A DNA stretch of 64,000 nt from Adineta vaga. Lineage: Eukaryota; Rotifera. Shown one piece after another: positions 34,263 to 50,473 of the stretch. Under the pieces are notes generated by a model. It was given only the letters and a program-made list of their open reading frames with translations. It ran no database searches and was not told the DNA's origin. Both the position numbers and the translations under genes were made by a program. Every line of letters begins with the position of its first letter. Position 1 is the stretch's first letter. Where the stretch lies: contig CP075495.1 of assembly GCA_021613535.1 (NCBI GenBank), positions 1,426,001 through 1,490,000 on the forward strand, written 5' to 3'.

Positions 34263-34777
34263 ATGTTTCGTCTTGCATTAACTCGTCTTGTCTCAAGTAC
34301 TCGAATTTCATTTCGATCTTCGAAAGTTCTTACTAATTATCAACATTCGTTTCTTCGTAATCTCACATCACAATCAAATGATACAATTCAACAACAATCA
34401 AGAATTCCTCTAGCTGATATTCATCAAGGAGAAGCATCTAAACGAATGGGGATTCAATTTCGTTGTAAAGTATGTGATCATACATTACAAAAAACTTTCA
34501 CTCGTCAATCCTATGAACAAGGAATTGTTATTATTCGATGTGATTCATGTACTAATCTTCATTTAATTGCCGATAATTTAGGTTGGTTTAAAGATTTAAC
34601 TGAAAATGGAAAATTTAAGTAAGACTTTTTTTTATTCCATCGATTTTATAGAACATTCTTCTTTCTTCTAGAAATATTGCTCAGATGTTACAAGCAAAAG
34701 GTGAGACAATACATCGTATAACTGCTGTTCCAACGGATGATCAACCATCAAACGATAATACCATTGCGATCGTTTAA
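34263..34777 (+). CDS. DNLZ: DNL-type zinc finger mitochondrial chaperone cofactor
   Basis: Exons 34263-34618 and 34672-34777 give about 153 aa. The N-terminus is a basic, hydroxylated presequence (MFRLALTRLVSSTRISFRSS). The zinc ribbon has C-x2-C twice (FRCKVCDHTL and IRCDSCTNLH), followed by the family signature LHLIADNLGWFKDL, in which the DNL is intact, and then IAQMLQAKGETIHR. DNLZ/HEP1/Zim17 keeps mitochondrial Hsp70 soluble and supports protein import and Fe-S assembly. Length and architecture are normal. Confidence 0.95.
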
Positions 34778-35042
34778 ATTCTTTGTAACAAATTGTCGTT
34801 TTTCGAATAAATATATTTTTTGTTCAGTTCGATGTTGAACTATCAGAATGAATTGCATTTTTATTGGAAGATAATGATATATGGGAATCTATTTGGACTT
34901 GACGAAGAGTTTCATGATTGATTTATAAACTAATCTAATTGTAATAAAATCATCGAAAAGTCGGATAATGATGATATCAGCATTATAAGGAGAGAAGAAG
35001 AAAAAAACAGATAAAAAAGTAGTTTTGTCAAGAATAAATCTT
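34778..35042. other. Short intergenic spacer
   Basis: A candidate polyadenylation signal AATAAA lies just after DNLZ (34807 region). Nothing else seen. Confidence 0.4.
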
Positions 35043-35922
35043 ATGATGAGAAACCATCAGCTTCTACTCCCATCATTATCATTCTTTAAAATGCATCATA
35101 ACAGTAGTTTGATGTTGGCCTTTGTTCTTAGCATTATATTAGTGTCTAGAGCACATTCTCGACAACAAGAACGAGGCTTGTAAGTTGATTATAAAATTGT
35201 CAATATAATTCGACTTAATATATTATTAGTATACCTCCAGATCTCTTACCTGATACTAGTCTTTATCATATAGTACCTCAAGGAGTGATTCTTCTTTGGT
35301 AAGTGCGTGTTTTTGATAGACTTTTTAATTCGATATATGTCTAGGAGTGGTCCTGTACATCTTGTACCAAATGGATGGGCCGTATGTGATGGAACACAAG
35401 GTACACCTGATTTACGTGATCGATTTGTTATTGGTACAGGTTCGTATAATTCTTGTATGTGAATTTCTAGATTTCGTTTTGTATTTTTCTCAAAGGTTCA
35501 AACGCACAATATTCTGTGGGTCAACGAGGTGGAGCATCAACTGCAGCACCTATTATTACTGTCCATCCAACTCGTTTAACAATCGCTCAAATGCCCGAAC
35601 ACTCTCACGGTGGTGTAACATATTGGGAAGAAGTAGATACAATTTGTTCCAAAGACGAAATAACAGCAAATCAAAGTAAACAATCTATTCTTTCAAATTA
35701 ACGATATATATATATATATATAATGACTGGTATGTTTTAGAAAACGTTACCCAACGTACTATTCAATCTGACAAATCGACAATGATTGATACTACTCGTT
35801 ATCATCATCGTCATACAATTGAACAGCAAGGTAATGGTGAAGCACATATACATGAAGCAACATCGAATTCTATCCATACTATACCACCATTTCATGCATT
35901 GATCTATATAATGAAAACTTAA
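35043..35922 (+). CDS. Secreted phage tail-collar domain protein with four introns
   Basis: Exons 35043-35179, 35230-35298, 35345-35439, 35496-35675 and 35741-35922 give about 220 aa. There is an N-terminal hydrophobic signal (SLMLAFVLSIILVSRAHS). The core GVILLWSGPVHLVPNGWAVC, DGTQGTPDLRDRFVIGTG, QYSVGQRGG, LTIAQMPEHSHGG and the end IHTIPPFHALIYIMKT are the phage tail-collar / microcystin-dependent-protein pattern: W-G, P-GW--CDG, TPDLR-RF, H-LT--QMP-H-H, PP---L-YI-K. Such domains trimerise in phage and bacterial fibres and bind surface glycans. The introns and signal peptide show it is a genuine nuclear gene. A bacterial or phage source followed by domestication is inferred; its role as a secreted lectin-like or structural protein is only a suggestion. 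Confidence 0.85.
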
Positions 35923-36346
35923 TTTTAAGGAAAATAATAAATATATATCCTTACATCTATCTGCAAATCTACAAATGATTACATGATAAAGAATTAAAAT
36001 TACTTAAAAACTTATTGTTCGTCTTTTCTAGTCTGCGAACATTTCGATACATCATATTATTTGTTTTATTATGGTATTGTAAAATATGACTGTTTGATGT
36101 TATCGGAAGGAAAAATATTAGTTATGTTTTTTTTATTATTACGTGTATTAAAGTAGTATCAAGGTTTTGAGTAATATAAAAGAATCAGACACAAATCATG
36201 AGTAGATGCATGTGCACAACGAGAGGAAAGGCAAAGGAGAAAGTACAAGTTTAAAAGCAAGAAAGAGAAAAAAATATTGCCTCCTTCGCTATCGAACTGA
36301 CAAAAACAAATCAACGATTTGTACTCTTCCAAATATTTTATTGCAG
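35923..36346. other. Intergenic, likely 5' leader of the HAD gene
   Basis: Ends with TTTTATTGCAG immediately before the next ATG, a strong splice acceptor. The in-frame codons from 36206 are therefore probably not translated. Confidence 0.5.
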
Positions 36347-37657
36347 ATGTCGACCGCAGTTTGTACTCGACTCAATGAAGTTCATATTGGATCTATATTA
36401 AATGATCATGATACATTTCTATTCGATTGCGATGGAGTTCTTTGGTGTTCACCTGTTATTCTTCCAGGTGCTATTGAATTACTCAATTATTTAACACAGC
36501 TAGTATATAAAATAGAATGGGTTTTTTTTTCTTTGCCAAAATATTATTGAATGATATATTTTATAGGGTAAACGCGTACTTTTCGTAACGAATAATTCGC
36601 TGAAAACTCAACGAGGATTCTCACAATGGCTCAATGAAATTGGTTATCCAGCAAAACCTGTATAATAGTTTAGTTTAGGAAATATAATTGAATATGTATA
36701 ATTTTATTAAGGAACAAGTCATTTGTACTGCATGGATTACAGCTAAATATTTGAAATCAATTAATTACAAAGGTCATTGTTATTGTATTGGAATGCAGTC
36801 AATGGTAGAAGAATTAGCACGTGAAGGTTTTCATATTTCTGATGGTATTGGTGTAAGTTGAATTGATTCGTATTTATATTCTATTATTATTTTAAATCTA
36901 TTTTATAAGTCTGATCCTGTTTCACCTGAAATAGATTGGATTGAAACTAGTACAATTCCATTTGATGATCAAGTAAGAAAGTGTATCTTCTTCTTTATTG
37001 AAAAAAGAAAAGAAGTCTGAAAAACTTTTATTTTAATAATTCTAGATCAATTGTGTTATATCAGCATTTGATATACATGTGAATTATTTGAAAATTATTA
37101 AAGCTGCCACTTATCTCAGTCGACCTAATGTTCTATTCTTAGCAACTAATGATGATGTAACAACTCCACAAAATGATGTAGCTATCTTACCAGGTATAGA
37201 GTAAATAGTTTCAGATGAAAACAAATGGGAAATTATGTGATATGTTGATTATAGGTGAAGGAACAATTTTAGCTTCAATTGTAGCAGCATCTGGTCGTTC
37301 ACCAACAATTCTTGGTAAACCACGTACACCTATGTTTGATTCAATTCGTTTAGCTTTTCCCGATGTTAAACCCAATCGAACGATTATGATCGGTGATCGG
37401 TAAGTACAATACTATTGAAACTATATGATTTTTCTTTTATGTTATATAGATTAGAAACAGATATATTATTTGGTAATCGTCAAGGTTTAACAACATTACT
37501 TGTTTTCAGTGGTGCAACAAGTGAGAAAAAACTAGATACAGTCAAACAATCAGCTGAAAAAAATCCAAATGATAAAGAATTTTTACCAAAATATTGTATT
37601 AAAGATGTTCAACATTTATTAGAACTTTTAATTTTACAAGAAAATACTTCAACATAG
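36347..37657 (+). CDS. PGP: HAD phosphatase, phosphoglycolate / p-nitrophenyl phosphatase type
   Basis: Exons 36347-36502, 36567-36659, 36712-36852, 36910-36972, 37046-37193, 37255-37399 and 37450-37657 give about 317 aa. HAD motif I is [10 protein letters not shown], with nucleophile Asp and acid/base Asp; motif II is VLFVTNNS; the Lys region is [10 protein letters not shown]; motif IV is [16 protein letters not shown]2-type cap ([17 protein letters not shown]) lies between. This is the PGP/PDXP (AUM) group of cytosolic Mg-dependent phosphatases, which remove toxic by-products such as 2-phosphoglycolate or act on pyridoxal phosphate. I prefer PGP, but PDXP is not excluded. TTGCAG abuts the start codon. 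Confidence 0.9.
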
Positions 37658-38035
37658 ATTTATTTTCTTATTCTTAGTCAATTTTTCTTTTTATCTGATA
37701 TTTCCATGAAAAACAAGAAAATATCCTTGAATATAACCTCACGTAAAATATTGTCCTGAAGGGAACAATTATTGTACAGATATGACGAATAATTCAGTCA
37801 ATGTGACAAAATTTGATCATAAGAAATCTACTTGATTGAAATGTATTCATTCTTTCTGTTTTTAAAAAACAAAATTTCATAGGTATAAGAAACTTCGATC
37901 TTCTCATATTTAATCAAAGTAAAATAAACATCTGAAAAAATGAAAAAAAGAAACACACATAAAAATCAAAATGCATATGATCAATTTGATCAAATTATCT
38001 TATTAAACAACAAATAAAGGTATTCTATACAATAT
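37658..38035. other. Intergenic, convergent 3' ends
   Basis: Spacer between two convergent genes. No feature beyond A/T runs. Confidence 0.35.
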
Positions 38036-41000
38036 TCATGCAAACCACATCGTATTTTCAATGATTGAATTAAAATCAATTTTTATCGTTTGAATATCAT
38101 CTAATGTAACTAAAATATTTTCATCAACAATTCCTTCTTCAACATCGGAACTAAAATTTCAATTGTAAAGAATGAAAATTGTTTGTTTTTTTCTTCTCTT
38201 CAATTTTTAACTTACGCAGTAATACTTCGTTGATCACCAGACATTTGTCCTTCATAATCAAGATTAAGACCACGGGCTACACACAATGACGCATAATGAA
38301 CAGGTGCAGGAATAGAAACAGATTTTGTACATCGAACATCAGTATGACAAAGATAATATCTATAAAAAAACAAAAACTAACATTGACGAATATTACAAAT
38401 CAACTTGTTTATCTTACGTTAATTGTTGAATTTCATCGGATGTAAAACCAATATCATCATAGAGAACATGATAAAGTGAAGGTCTTGATGTTCCTTGAAT
38501 TGCTGCATGAGAATTAAGATAAAAATCAAATCCATTTGGTGATACAATATCTGTATCAATTACTGTACCTAAATGAATGATTAAAATATAGAAATATAAG
38601 ATTAAACATATTCTTACCAGGTTGAACATTATTCGTTTGATTTGATTGTTTATCATAAACAAAAAAACGTGTATTATGACGTTTTTTAACGATAGTAAAA
38701 CAAATTTTCGGCAATGGATTATGTCCGTATAATTCTATTTTTAATCGAAGAATTAATATGTTTGTTAATTGAAATATATTCACAAATACCTTTACATGCT
38801 TGTTGAATGGCTCGTACTTCATTATCTAATACTTTTTGAAATGCACCATCATCAACTCCAGCTCGATAAAAGACGAGTTTATTTGGTAAACGTGAATTAT
38901 ATTCAGAAAATTGTCGTATTAATTCTCCGACATAGATATGAAGATCTTTGATTATTTCGACTGCTATTTTTCCTTTCGGAGAATATTGTTGAATAACACG
39001 ACCACTATATTGTGTACCTAAAAGAAAAAGATGAATTTCTAACAAGAAATAGTTTCATATGATCATCAACTTGTTGAATCTTTTGATCCAATAATAGCAG
39101 CAATGGATGGTCGTTCACGTGAACATGTTACATGTGTACAATCAATACCAAAAAACATGAAAACATCTGAACGAATCGATGAAGAAGTTAAAGCACGCAT
39201 TAATGAAACAAGTTGATTCATTCCACCTAATTTTGCATTAAATTTCTGAGCTAAATTCTTTGAAAAGCAAGTATTACATAGTTTTTTAAGAAAAACCAAA
39301 ACTAGAAACAATTTACTTGAATATACATATCCATTTTTCGTGTTTCACTATTTGCTAAGAGTTTATCAAAACGTGTACATTGTGTAACCATACCTAAATA
39401 AAATTATTACACTGAAATATTTCTCATTCGAATTCTTTTTTCTCATTACCAAGTTTAATATTTCCAAAATATTTAATAACATGATAAATATCATCACCAA
39501 CTTGATTAAGAATATAAATAATAACTTCACATCCTAATACTTTCAAATGATTCATTCGAGATAGAATTGTATCTGGTATTGCTGGATCGGAATTTTCAAT
39601 TGCTGGTGAACTAAATCGTATTCCATACTTTGACATTGCCTAAGAAAAAAAAACGGCAAACAATTCATAGAAAGAAAATTTCTTCGTAAGAAAACAAATT
39701 TCATTTCTAACCTGTGGAATTTTACTTGCAAATTCTCTTGCCACATTAACTTGTCTTGCATCTGGTTCTTTCTGACTGACAAGTATAAGTGCCCATGAAC
39801 GTATTTCACGTGTTTTATTGAAATGATTATTTAAATACCATTTACCAATATTAACTCTTTCAATTATATCACGATCATTACCTTCAGTTGATTTATATTT
39901 GATTTCCGGTGGTGTTAGTATTCTTGCATGAATCATTAACATATCATTTGAATGAATTTTTAAACCAAATTTTTGTAAATATACATCTTGATCAAATTGA
40001 CGTTCATCAACAATACGTCGAATCATTCCATAACGTTCGCCTGGTTTAACAACTGTTTTCTTCGTTACTTTTGTGCGTTGTTCAACTGTTAAAGGTTTTA
40101 AACTTCGTTGCCATTCATCAACAGTAACTAATTCCATTGGTAAATAATGTGATTTATTCTTATCAGCTGGATTGAAAAGTTCAACGACAGGTAAATGTGG
40201 ATGCCGTAAACGAATTCGCCATTTTTCATGAAAATAATCAACAATATTGATTTGTTTACCTTGATTAGGACCTTGATCTTGTACAAATGTATATTGATTT
40301 GCTGATGTTCCAAATGATTTTAAACGATATTTACGAATTTGATTTGTATGAGTTGTCGCAAACCATAGAGATTTAAGAATCTTACGAACTAATAATGGTT
40401 GATCTTTTGAAGATATACCTTTTTAAAAAGAAGAAACTATAATGAACAAGACTTTCACGATCAGGATTTATCTAGAGATACAAATATCTGTCTAATTCAA
40501 CTTCGAATATAACTAACAATTCTAGTCATTATTTTTCATAGATAAAGATTTAGAATGTGTGACTCATAAATAGAATTTGTAATTAGAGTCATATATGTGA
40601 AGAATTTGGAATTATAATCAATGGTAAACAAAGCAAAACTATTCTATGTGAAGTATAATTGCATATACAGCTCATGAGAGATACTATTTTACAGATATTG
40701 TTAAAAGTTCAATCAAATGAATTATTCTCAACTCACCAGATCTTCGAATATCTTGACCAAGATAACATGAAATAAATTCAACTAAATTATAATTTTGATA
40801 AAAACAACAGAATGTATTGTTAATATTCAATGTTGGACCACGTTCACCTAATACAACTGCTTGATAAAATCCCGATGCTAATCCACGTCCATCTCCTAGA
40901 TTTATATGAAAAAAAAAAACAAAAATTGAATATCGAAAATCCAAAAAAAGACATTACCGAGATCATCTAATTTCTGATGTTTTGGATAGGATTGATTTTT

Positions 41001-41937
41001 AATACAAATCATCTCCGTTCGTTGTGTTTGTTTCAATAATGTTTCTAAAATTCGTACTGGATCATGTGGTTTTAATGGAATTTTTCGTTGAATAAAATCG
41101 AAAATAAATTTTAAATCATAAGTTTTAACTAAATTTATTAATAAAAATCGAAAACGATTTATTCGATCTGTTTTCTTATGTTTTATTTCACATTCATATT
41201 CTTTCTTGTATTTTAAAGTTAAATTTTCTTTTGCATATAAATTCTTTCCTTGATCATACCATACTAATGGAAAATTTTCACGTTCAATAATTGTTTTTAT
41301 AACTTGAAAACGTTCATCTTTTTTACTTGTACGCCATGAACCATCACGCATTAGAATTTCAACATCAACATCGAATTGATAAAGTTGTAATGAATCAGAA
41401 TTTTTCTCAAATTCAATTTTAAAATGATTTGTAAATATATCAATTCGTTGACCAACTGAAATAGATGTGAAAAAAAAAACATGTGACAAGATTAAAATTG
41501 ATTTACCTCGTCCAGATTGAACAGGTCGTCGTGCAAAGGAAATTAATTGAGAGTCGGGTACGACAGAACGAAGTACTGGTCGATTGAATGATTGAGAACG
41601 TTTTTTTGTATCACTTTCTACTTTAATTGTAGATGTCGAAGTAGATTCAATAGATCGACTAGTCGATGGTTTTTCTTCTACACTAGTTGACGAATAGGAT
41701 CGACGTTGAGAATGAGATGATGAACTCTCATGAGTATGACTGGGTCGATCTAAAATATCCATGACAGTTCGAAAAAACTTTTTAATCAAAAGAAAAATGA
41801 CATACGCCGTTTCGATGATCGACGATCGTCATCTATTCAAAATTGAAAAAAAAAACAAGAGATTATTTCAAGAAAAAAAACCATTCGAAATGTTTCATCA
41901 TACCATCTGGGTAATCACGACCACGTTGTGACGACAT
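38036..41937 (-). CDS. Argonaute protein with altered catalytic residue
   Basis: A multi-exon gene from ATG 41937 ([11 protein letters not shown]...) to TGA 38038-38036. A Ser/Arg/Thr-rich N-terminus ([15 protein letters not shown]) precedes the Argonaute N domain (about 41500-40990) and the linker [22 protein letters not shown] follows (about 40430-40140; [29 protein letters not shown]), then MID and PIWI. PIWI shows [20 protein letters not shown] (first catalytic Asp), [16 protein letters not shown] (Glu finger), [11 protein letters not shown] and [20 protein letters not shown] (His). The second catalytic Asp, YRD in most slicing Argonautes, is Ala here (codon GCT, 38862-38860). It should still bind small RNA but probably does not slice. 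The GTSRP-H end fits the AGO rather than PIWI clade. TTTGGTTTAG lies 9 nt upstream of the ATG. Confidence 0.92.
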
Positions 41938-43572
41938 TATTATGAACTAAACCAAATGCATAAGAATAAATACACGATTATATCTTTCTTTCCTTCCTTC
42001 CTCAAGCTTGCCTGTGCATTTTAGGAGGATAACCTCATCACGTTATTCTTTCTCTCATTATATCCATTACGAGAAAAATAACCGATAGACAAAATCTGTA
42101 TTACGTTGATCTACGATACAATGTATACGCTCGCGTTCATTCTTATCTATTCTCTCATCAATATACACAGAGAGAAAAAAGAGGGTGATGTTTTAACTTA
42201 CTTATAGATTCACATACTGTACTTCGAAAAAACGAGACAGAGGGAGGAGGAGGAGGAAAACATTTGTATTAATAACGGTTAATCGGCGCTTGTTTACAGT
42301 ACGATATAACGTGGAAATATTTTTTTTTAAATATAAACGATAGGTCGTTATTTGTGGTTTGTCAAGGTTACAGTAAATGACTGAATGAAATAATACTTTT
42401 GTCAATAGAAAAAAAAAACAAAGAACATATCGTCGTTACTCATGTGAAACAAAGATGCATATAATATGGAGTTTATTTACGTCTGTTGCTTTTTTTTATT
42501 CAATATTTTTTGAAGTGAATTAAATCTTTGACTTCCTCTTGTCGAATTAGAATACATTCGTCACAGTTCTACAATTTCATTCTCATCAAACGACTTGTTT
42601 TCATGTTGTGCTTTTTGTTCGTCTTCATACGAGTCAATAGAATAACAAGATTAACTGTACGAACGATTATTACTTTCTTATTCAACTATCCATTCTACTT
42701 AAAAATATGACACTCAATCAAAAAATCTTACTACTAGATATAACTTATTCTATGATTAATAATCTATTCTAAAGTGAAAACACAACGCATTCAACCTCAA
42801 TAATTGATTACGTGATACAACCTCGAAATCTTAATTGCTATAATATCGAAATTTCTATTTGTATTAACTAGATCTGAATAAAAAAACAACTTGCAAGAAT
42901 CAAGGTTATTGAATCTCAACATCTCTTGTTGACTATTTACTCATCTTTCTTTTTCGTTCTCAATTCACCTTGAGAAATACAGTTTTCAAGGACTTAGTGA
43001 GATCCACCATCATCTTCTTTCATTACTTAGATGACTGAAATAAAACGCAAAAACATTCACCTAGATGTGATTTGTAGATACATTGAAATTAGATGAACAT
43101 AATTAAATCGTAGCGCTTTTGAAATCAACTGTTGTAGAATATTACACATATGTAAGAAACTAATTCATCAAAGAAAAGAAGAAACAACATACATTTGTTT
43201 CTCACAAATCTTCCAGTTAAAAGCAGAAGAGAACGCAAAGAAAAAAAAAGGATTTTTCTTTCTTTCTTTTTATATCTAAAGTATCTGACAAGATACTTCT
43301 GAAATCTATTGACATAAATCGTGTATAAATGATAGTATTTAACGATTATTGGCATAGATATTTGTAGCACAGTACTCTACTATGTTGATAGTTCTATGAA
43401 AATGCTTTGCTTAACACATTGTCTATATAATTCATTCAGAAAATACTTTTCAAATAAATTGTTTTGTTTTAATCAGTATCAATAAATGAAAGACTCTTAA
43501 AATCTATCTTACACTTTCTTTTTAAAAAAGATCAACAAGAGAGAGAAAAAAAAACTAGATAGCACTTTTGAT
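41938..43572. other. Long intergenic region
   Basis: Contains a GGAGGAGGAGG tract at about 42242-42256 and AT-rich sequence. Short open frames (42202-42405, 42528-42710, 43125-43370) look non-coding. Confidence 0.35.
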
Positions 43573-44800
43573 TTAAATTCGCCAATTGATATCATTAGAT
43601 TGATGAGGTTCTTGTACGTTTCGATTTCTTGAAAATAAATTTTGTTCATGTTGAAATGACGGATGTTGTGTCAATTGTTCAGGATTAGCATGAGTCATTT
43701 GTTGATATGTATAAGGATCAATTTTAACAATCGGTAAACGAATTAATTCGACTTCAATTAAAGCACGTGGTTTAGCATATGATACGACGATATTATGTGG
43801 AGCTGGAGGTGTCTGACGAGCTTCAGGTGGTAATGAATGTTTAATAATACGTTTTGGAGCTGGTTTATATGGTAACCATTGTTCGACAACAATTGGACCT
43901 TAACAAAAAAACATGATTTATTTTCATAAAAAAAAAGCAAAGATGACTTACGTGGTTTTGGTGGTAGATCTGGATGACGATGAATAATAATCTAAAGAAT
44001 CGTATGATAAGTTTGTATTTATTTATTAAAGAATAATACTTGTTGTGGAGGTTGTTTTGGAGGAGGAACATATTTATTATACACAATCGGTTGATCAGAT
44101 TCATTTGGTGGAAGTGGTGGTGGTGCACTTTTAATAACGATTGGTGATGGAGTTCTTGGTTCACGTTTACCAACTCGAACATGTATAGGTGGTTTAGGTG
44201 TTTGTCCTTGAAGTAAAACTTCTTGAACTTGAATTTCAATTGGTTGAGGAGTTGGTGGTTGTAATTGACGTAAATAAACTTTCTGTTTGTATCTTTGTTC
44301 AGTACTTTCACGTTCTTCAATAATTGGATCTGGATCTAAATTCAATTCTGTACCGGTTTCATCAGACTAAATATTTAAAAACAAAACAAAAAAGTTCGAG
44401 TGTTTTTTCTTTAAAAAAAAGAACAAACTTGTTCTGTTGTTGTTCGATCTCGAAATTCTTGATCATCATCACTTGTTAAATCTGATCGTCGTTGAGCTTC
44501 TGTTCTAACAGTACCTTCCGCATTTGATTGATATTGACGAAAAGCTGAAATATTCTGATAATTACGGTAAGGAATACCGTGCGTATCAATTTTGATTTCT
44601 GCTTCAGTTAAATCAGACTGTTCATCATCACGTAGACTACCATGTCGAGTTAATAAATTAGTAACATAATTTTTAATTGAATCTTTTGTCTCTCCAGCTG
44701 CTGTTGTTGTTGTTGGTCGTTTTCTAATATTTTCAGAAAATGACGATGGTCCATCTTCATAATCTGATGATGAGGATAATGGTTCACTTCGATCAGCCAT
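43573..44800 (-). CDS. Proline-rich, low-complexity protein, unidentified
   Basis: Starts at ATG 44800 (MADRSEPLSSSSDYEDGP; another ATG is three codons upstream). Exons of about 44800-44430, 44368-44036, 43993-43949 and 43899-43573 join in frame. The first part is acidic and Ser/Thr-rich. The middle has repeated P-x-P spacers around short beta-like stretches (PPTPQPIEIQVQEVLLQGQ, PKPPIHVRVGKREPR, PSPIVIKSAPPPLPP, then IIIHRHPDLPPKPR). The end contains IVVEQWLPYKPAPKRIIKH and finishes QSNDINWRI. The alternating I/V-rich strand and Pro pattern suggests an extended, possibly cytoskeleton-associated protein. No named family is recognised. Confidence 0.65.
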
Positions 44801-45510
44801 TATTTGCACAAATATAATATTATATTAATGAGACGATAGGTTGCCGTTCAATACAATTTATATATGTGAATAAGAAGCCTTGTCATATATCCAAGGAGAC
44901 CATCAAAGCTATATGAACGCATCTTTTCTTCTTATCTTCATAATATCTATCTTGTTCATGGTAATGGTTCTTTTCGAGGTAGTCAAGCTTGATTGATGAG
45001 GGACAAAGAATATCCTATCAATAATCAATATCATTCGTTATTGTAGAAATTAACGAGTATAAATAAATTCCTATCACAAGTTCTTCATTTCCTATTTAAC
45101 CAAATATATATATATTGTAGAAATGTTTGAAAAGAATCATTTCCTGAAAGTTTATATTATTTCTCGATGAAAAACCAAACGAGAATAACATTTATAATTG
45201 ATTCTAAATCATCATCAAGCAATAAATTAGTTCTTTTAAAAATCGATAAAGATATGTAAATTTTGATTCTTTAATCGTTGCGAGCGCCATCATAGTTGGT
45301 TCTGTTTTATTTTATTCTCAAACAAGGAGGTTGAGTGTATTCAAAATGATGGCGTTCTTTTTCATCAGGTAAATAGATTCCATGTTGCCTATATACATTC
45401 ATGAGAAAAAGAAGAAAAAAAACTCCATTATTCTATTCATTTCTTCTTTTTTGAATAAATAAGAACCCAATAAAAACGTTCGATGAAAGAGAACATTTGT
45501 AGTGAACAAC
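44801..45510. other. Intergenic, divergent promoters
   Basis: AT-rich. CATTTGTAG at 45494-45502 is a candidate acceptor 8 nt before the fucosyltransferase ATG. Confidence 0.35.
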
Positions 45511-46915
45511 ATGGAAGACATTTCGAATTCCAATTCAATTTTTCGATATAATGACGAGTTTTTACGATGGTTTCAATCACGATTTTTACATAAGAAATTC
45601 TATTTAATTATCATGTCATTTATTGGATTTATTATTTTATATATCATTTTATTTTCTTCAAATCAATCGATACTTTCGAATACATTGGATACGAAACTTT
45701 TTTTTGCACCACCACAACGATCAGTAATACTCAATAATGATCCGAGTAAAATCATGCGAAATAAAGCTCAAGGACCACCTACATGTTTAATCATCATACG
45801 TTCAGCTGATGGTGCTCTTGGTAATCGAATGTTTCTCTTTGCAAGTGCATATGGTGTCGCTCGTCTTCATCAATGTCAATTATATGTTGCACCATGGATT
45901 TTAATTGATCTTCGATCGGTCTTTCGAATAAATATTGAAGATACACAAGTACAATTAACAAAAGATGATTCACTGGTAATTAATCGAACTGATTATTATA
46001 GTCGATATAGTGCTTGTACATTATACGATGATTTATTTCATATTCCATTTAATAAAACATTTCAACGATATGAAATGAATGGATTTTATCAAGCCTATGG
46101 ATATTTTGAAAAATATCGAGAAGAAATTAATTTTCTATTTCAATTTAATCAAGGAGCAATTAAACGAAATATTGAACTAGTCGAACAATTACTTAAAGGT
46201 TTGTTTGAATTCTCATTTAGTATAGTTGACATTATAGATAATTACTTTTTTTCTTTCCGCAACCAGGACCATATAGACTATTGAAATTCTTTATTCATTT
46301 ATTCTCTTGTAGAATTTTTTGACCAATCATTTTTCTCCATTGAATCTTCATAGATATATTTGTTATGTTATTCTAGTTGTTTGGAATATTTCATTGAATT
46401 TGGGTAATTATACTAAAGAAAATGTTACACATGAATATTTAAAATCAAAATTAATTAATCCACCATCATCATTAGAACCTATGACTTGGGTTGGTATTCA
46501 TATTCGTCGTGGTGATTTCTTAACATTTTTTAAAATTGATACAAGTGTAGAATATCTTTCTTGGTCTATGAATTATTATCGAAGAAAATATGTTAATACT
46601 CGATTTCTAATTGCAAGTGATGATAAAAAATATGTGCAAACACATTTTGGAAATTTTTCCGATGTTTTCGTTACACCATCCGGCTTTTTCTCAGGTGAAG
46701 ATATGGCTGCATTAGCTCTATGTGAACATACAATTGTTACAGCAGGAACTTATGGATGGTGGGCAGCATGGTTAGCTGGTGGTGATGTTGTTCATGATCT
46801 TAATTATCCAGTACCATTTCAAAACTGTGTTAAAGAACATTATTTTCCTCCGTGGTTTCTCTTTCCTCATAATAGTTCAAGCTTGAAATGGCAACCTGCC
46901 GTTCCAAAACGATGA
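45511..46915 (+). CDS. Alpha-1,2-fucosyltransferase (GT11 family)
   Basis: Exons 45511-46198 and 46377-46915 join as AAA-G/TT-GTT in a frame that agrees with both sides (the intron is about 178 nt, long for this window). Type II topology: a short cytosolic tail, a TM helix (LIIMSFIGFIILYIILFSS), a stem and a luminal catalytic domain. GT11 landmarks are SADGALGNRMFLFASAYGVA near the start, motif I VGIHIRRGDFLTFF, IASDDKKYV, and the C-terminal LCEHTIVTAGTYGWWAAWLA. The enzyme transfers fucose from GDP-fucose to galactose in the Golgi. It contains potential N-glycosylation sites (NRT, NKT, NVT). Length of about 408 aa is normal for invertebrate members. Confidence 0.9.
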
Positions 46916-47313
46916 TTAATTTTGAGAATGTCTGTTTTTTGTCAATTTCATGTTTCATCATGTTAATTTATCAGTACGAATATACAGTAGGAAAAACAAG
47001 ATTCGATTCTTCTGACAATTTAACCAATAAGATCATTCAATACCTACATTTTAAATATTTATTTAGAAAAAAAGACAGTTTAAACTCGCAACTCAACTAA
47101 TTGTATAATCCAAATAATACATTCTCTTGAAATCACAAATTTCTTTTTTTCGTTTTCAAGAAATAATGATATTGGTTAATCAATTTCGAACACAAATATG
47201 AGTAAAATACGAAGAACAAAAAAAAATATAGATTAATTAAAAGATCGACAGACATAGGTTAACTATAAAGAAGAGAGTATATACACACAAATATGGATAG
47301 GATGGTTAAGTAT
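46916..47313. other. Intergenic, convergent 3' ends
   Basis: No gene; the open frame over 46888-47100 overlaps the end of the fucosyltransferase in another frame and looks spurious. Confidence 0.35.
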
Positions 47314-50473
<3,160 letters not shown>

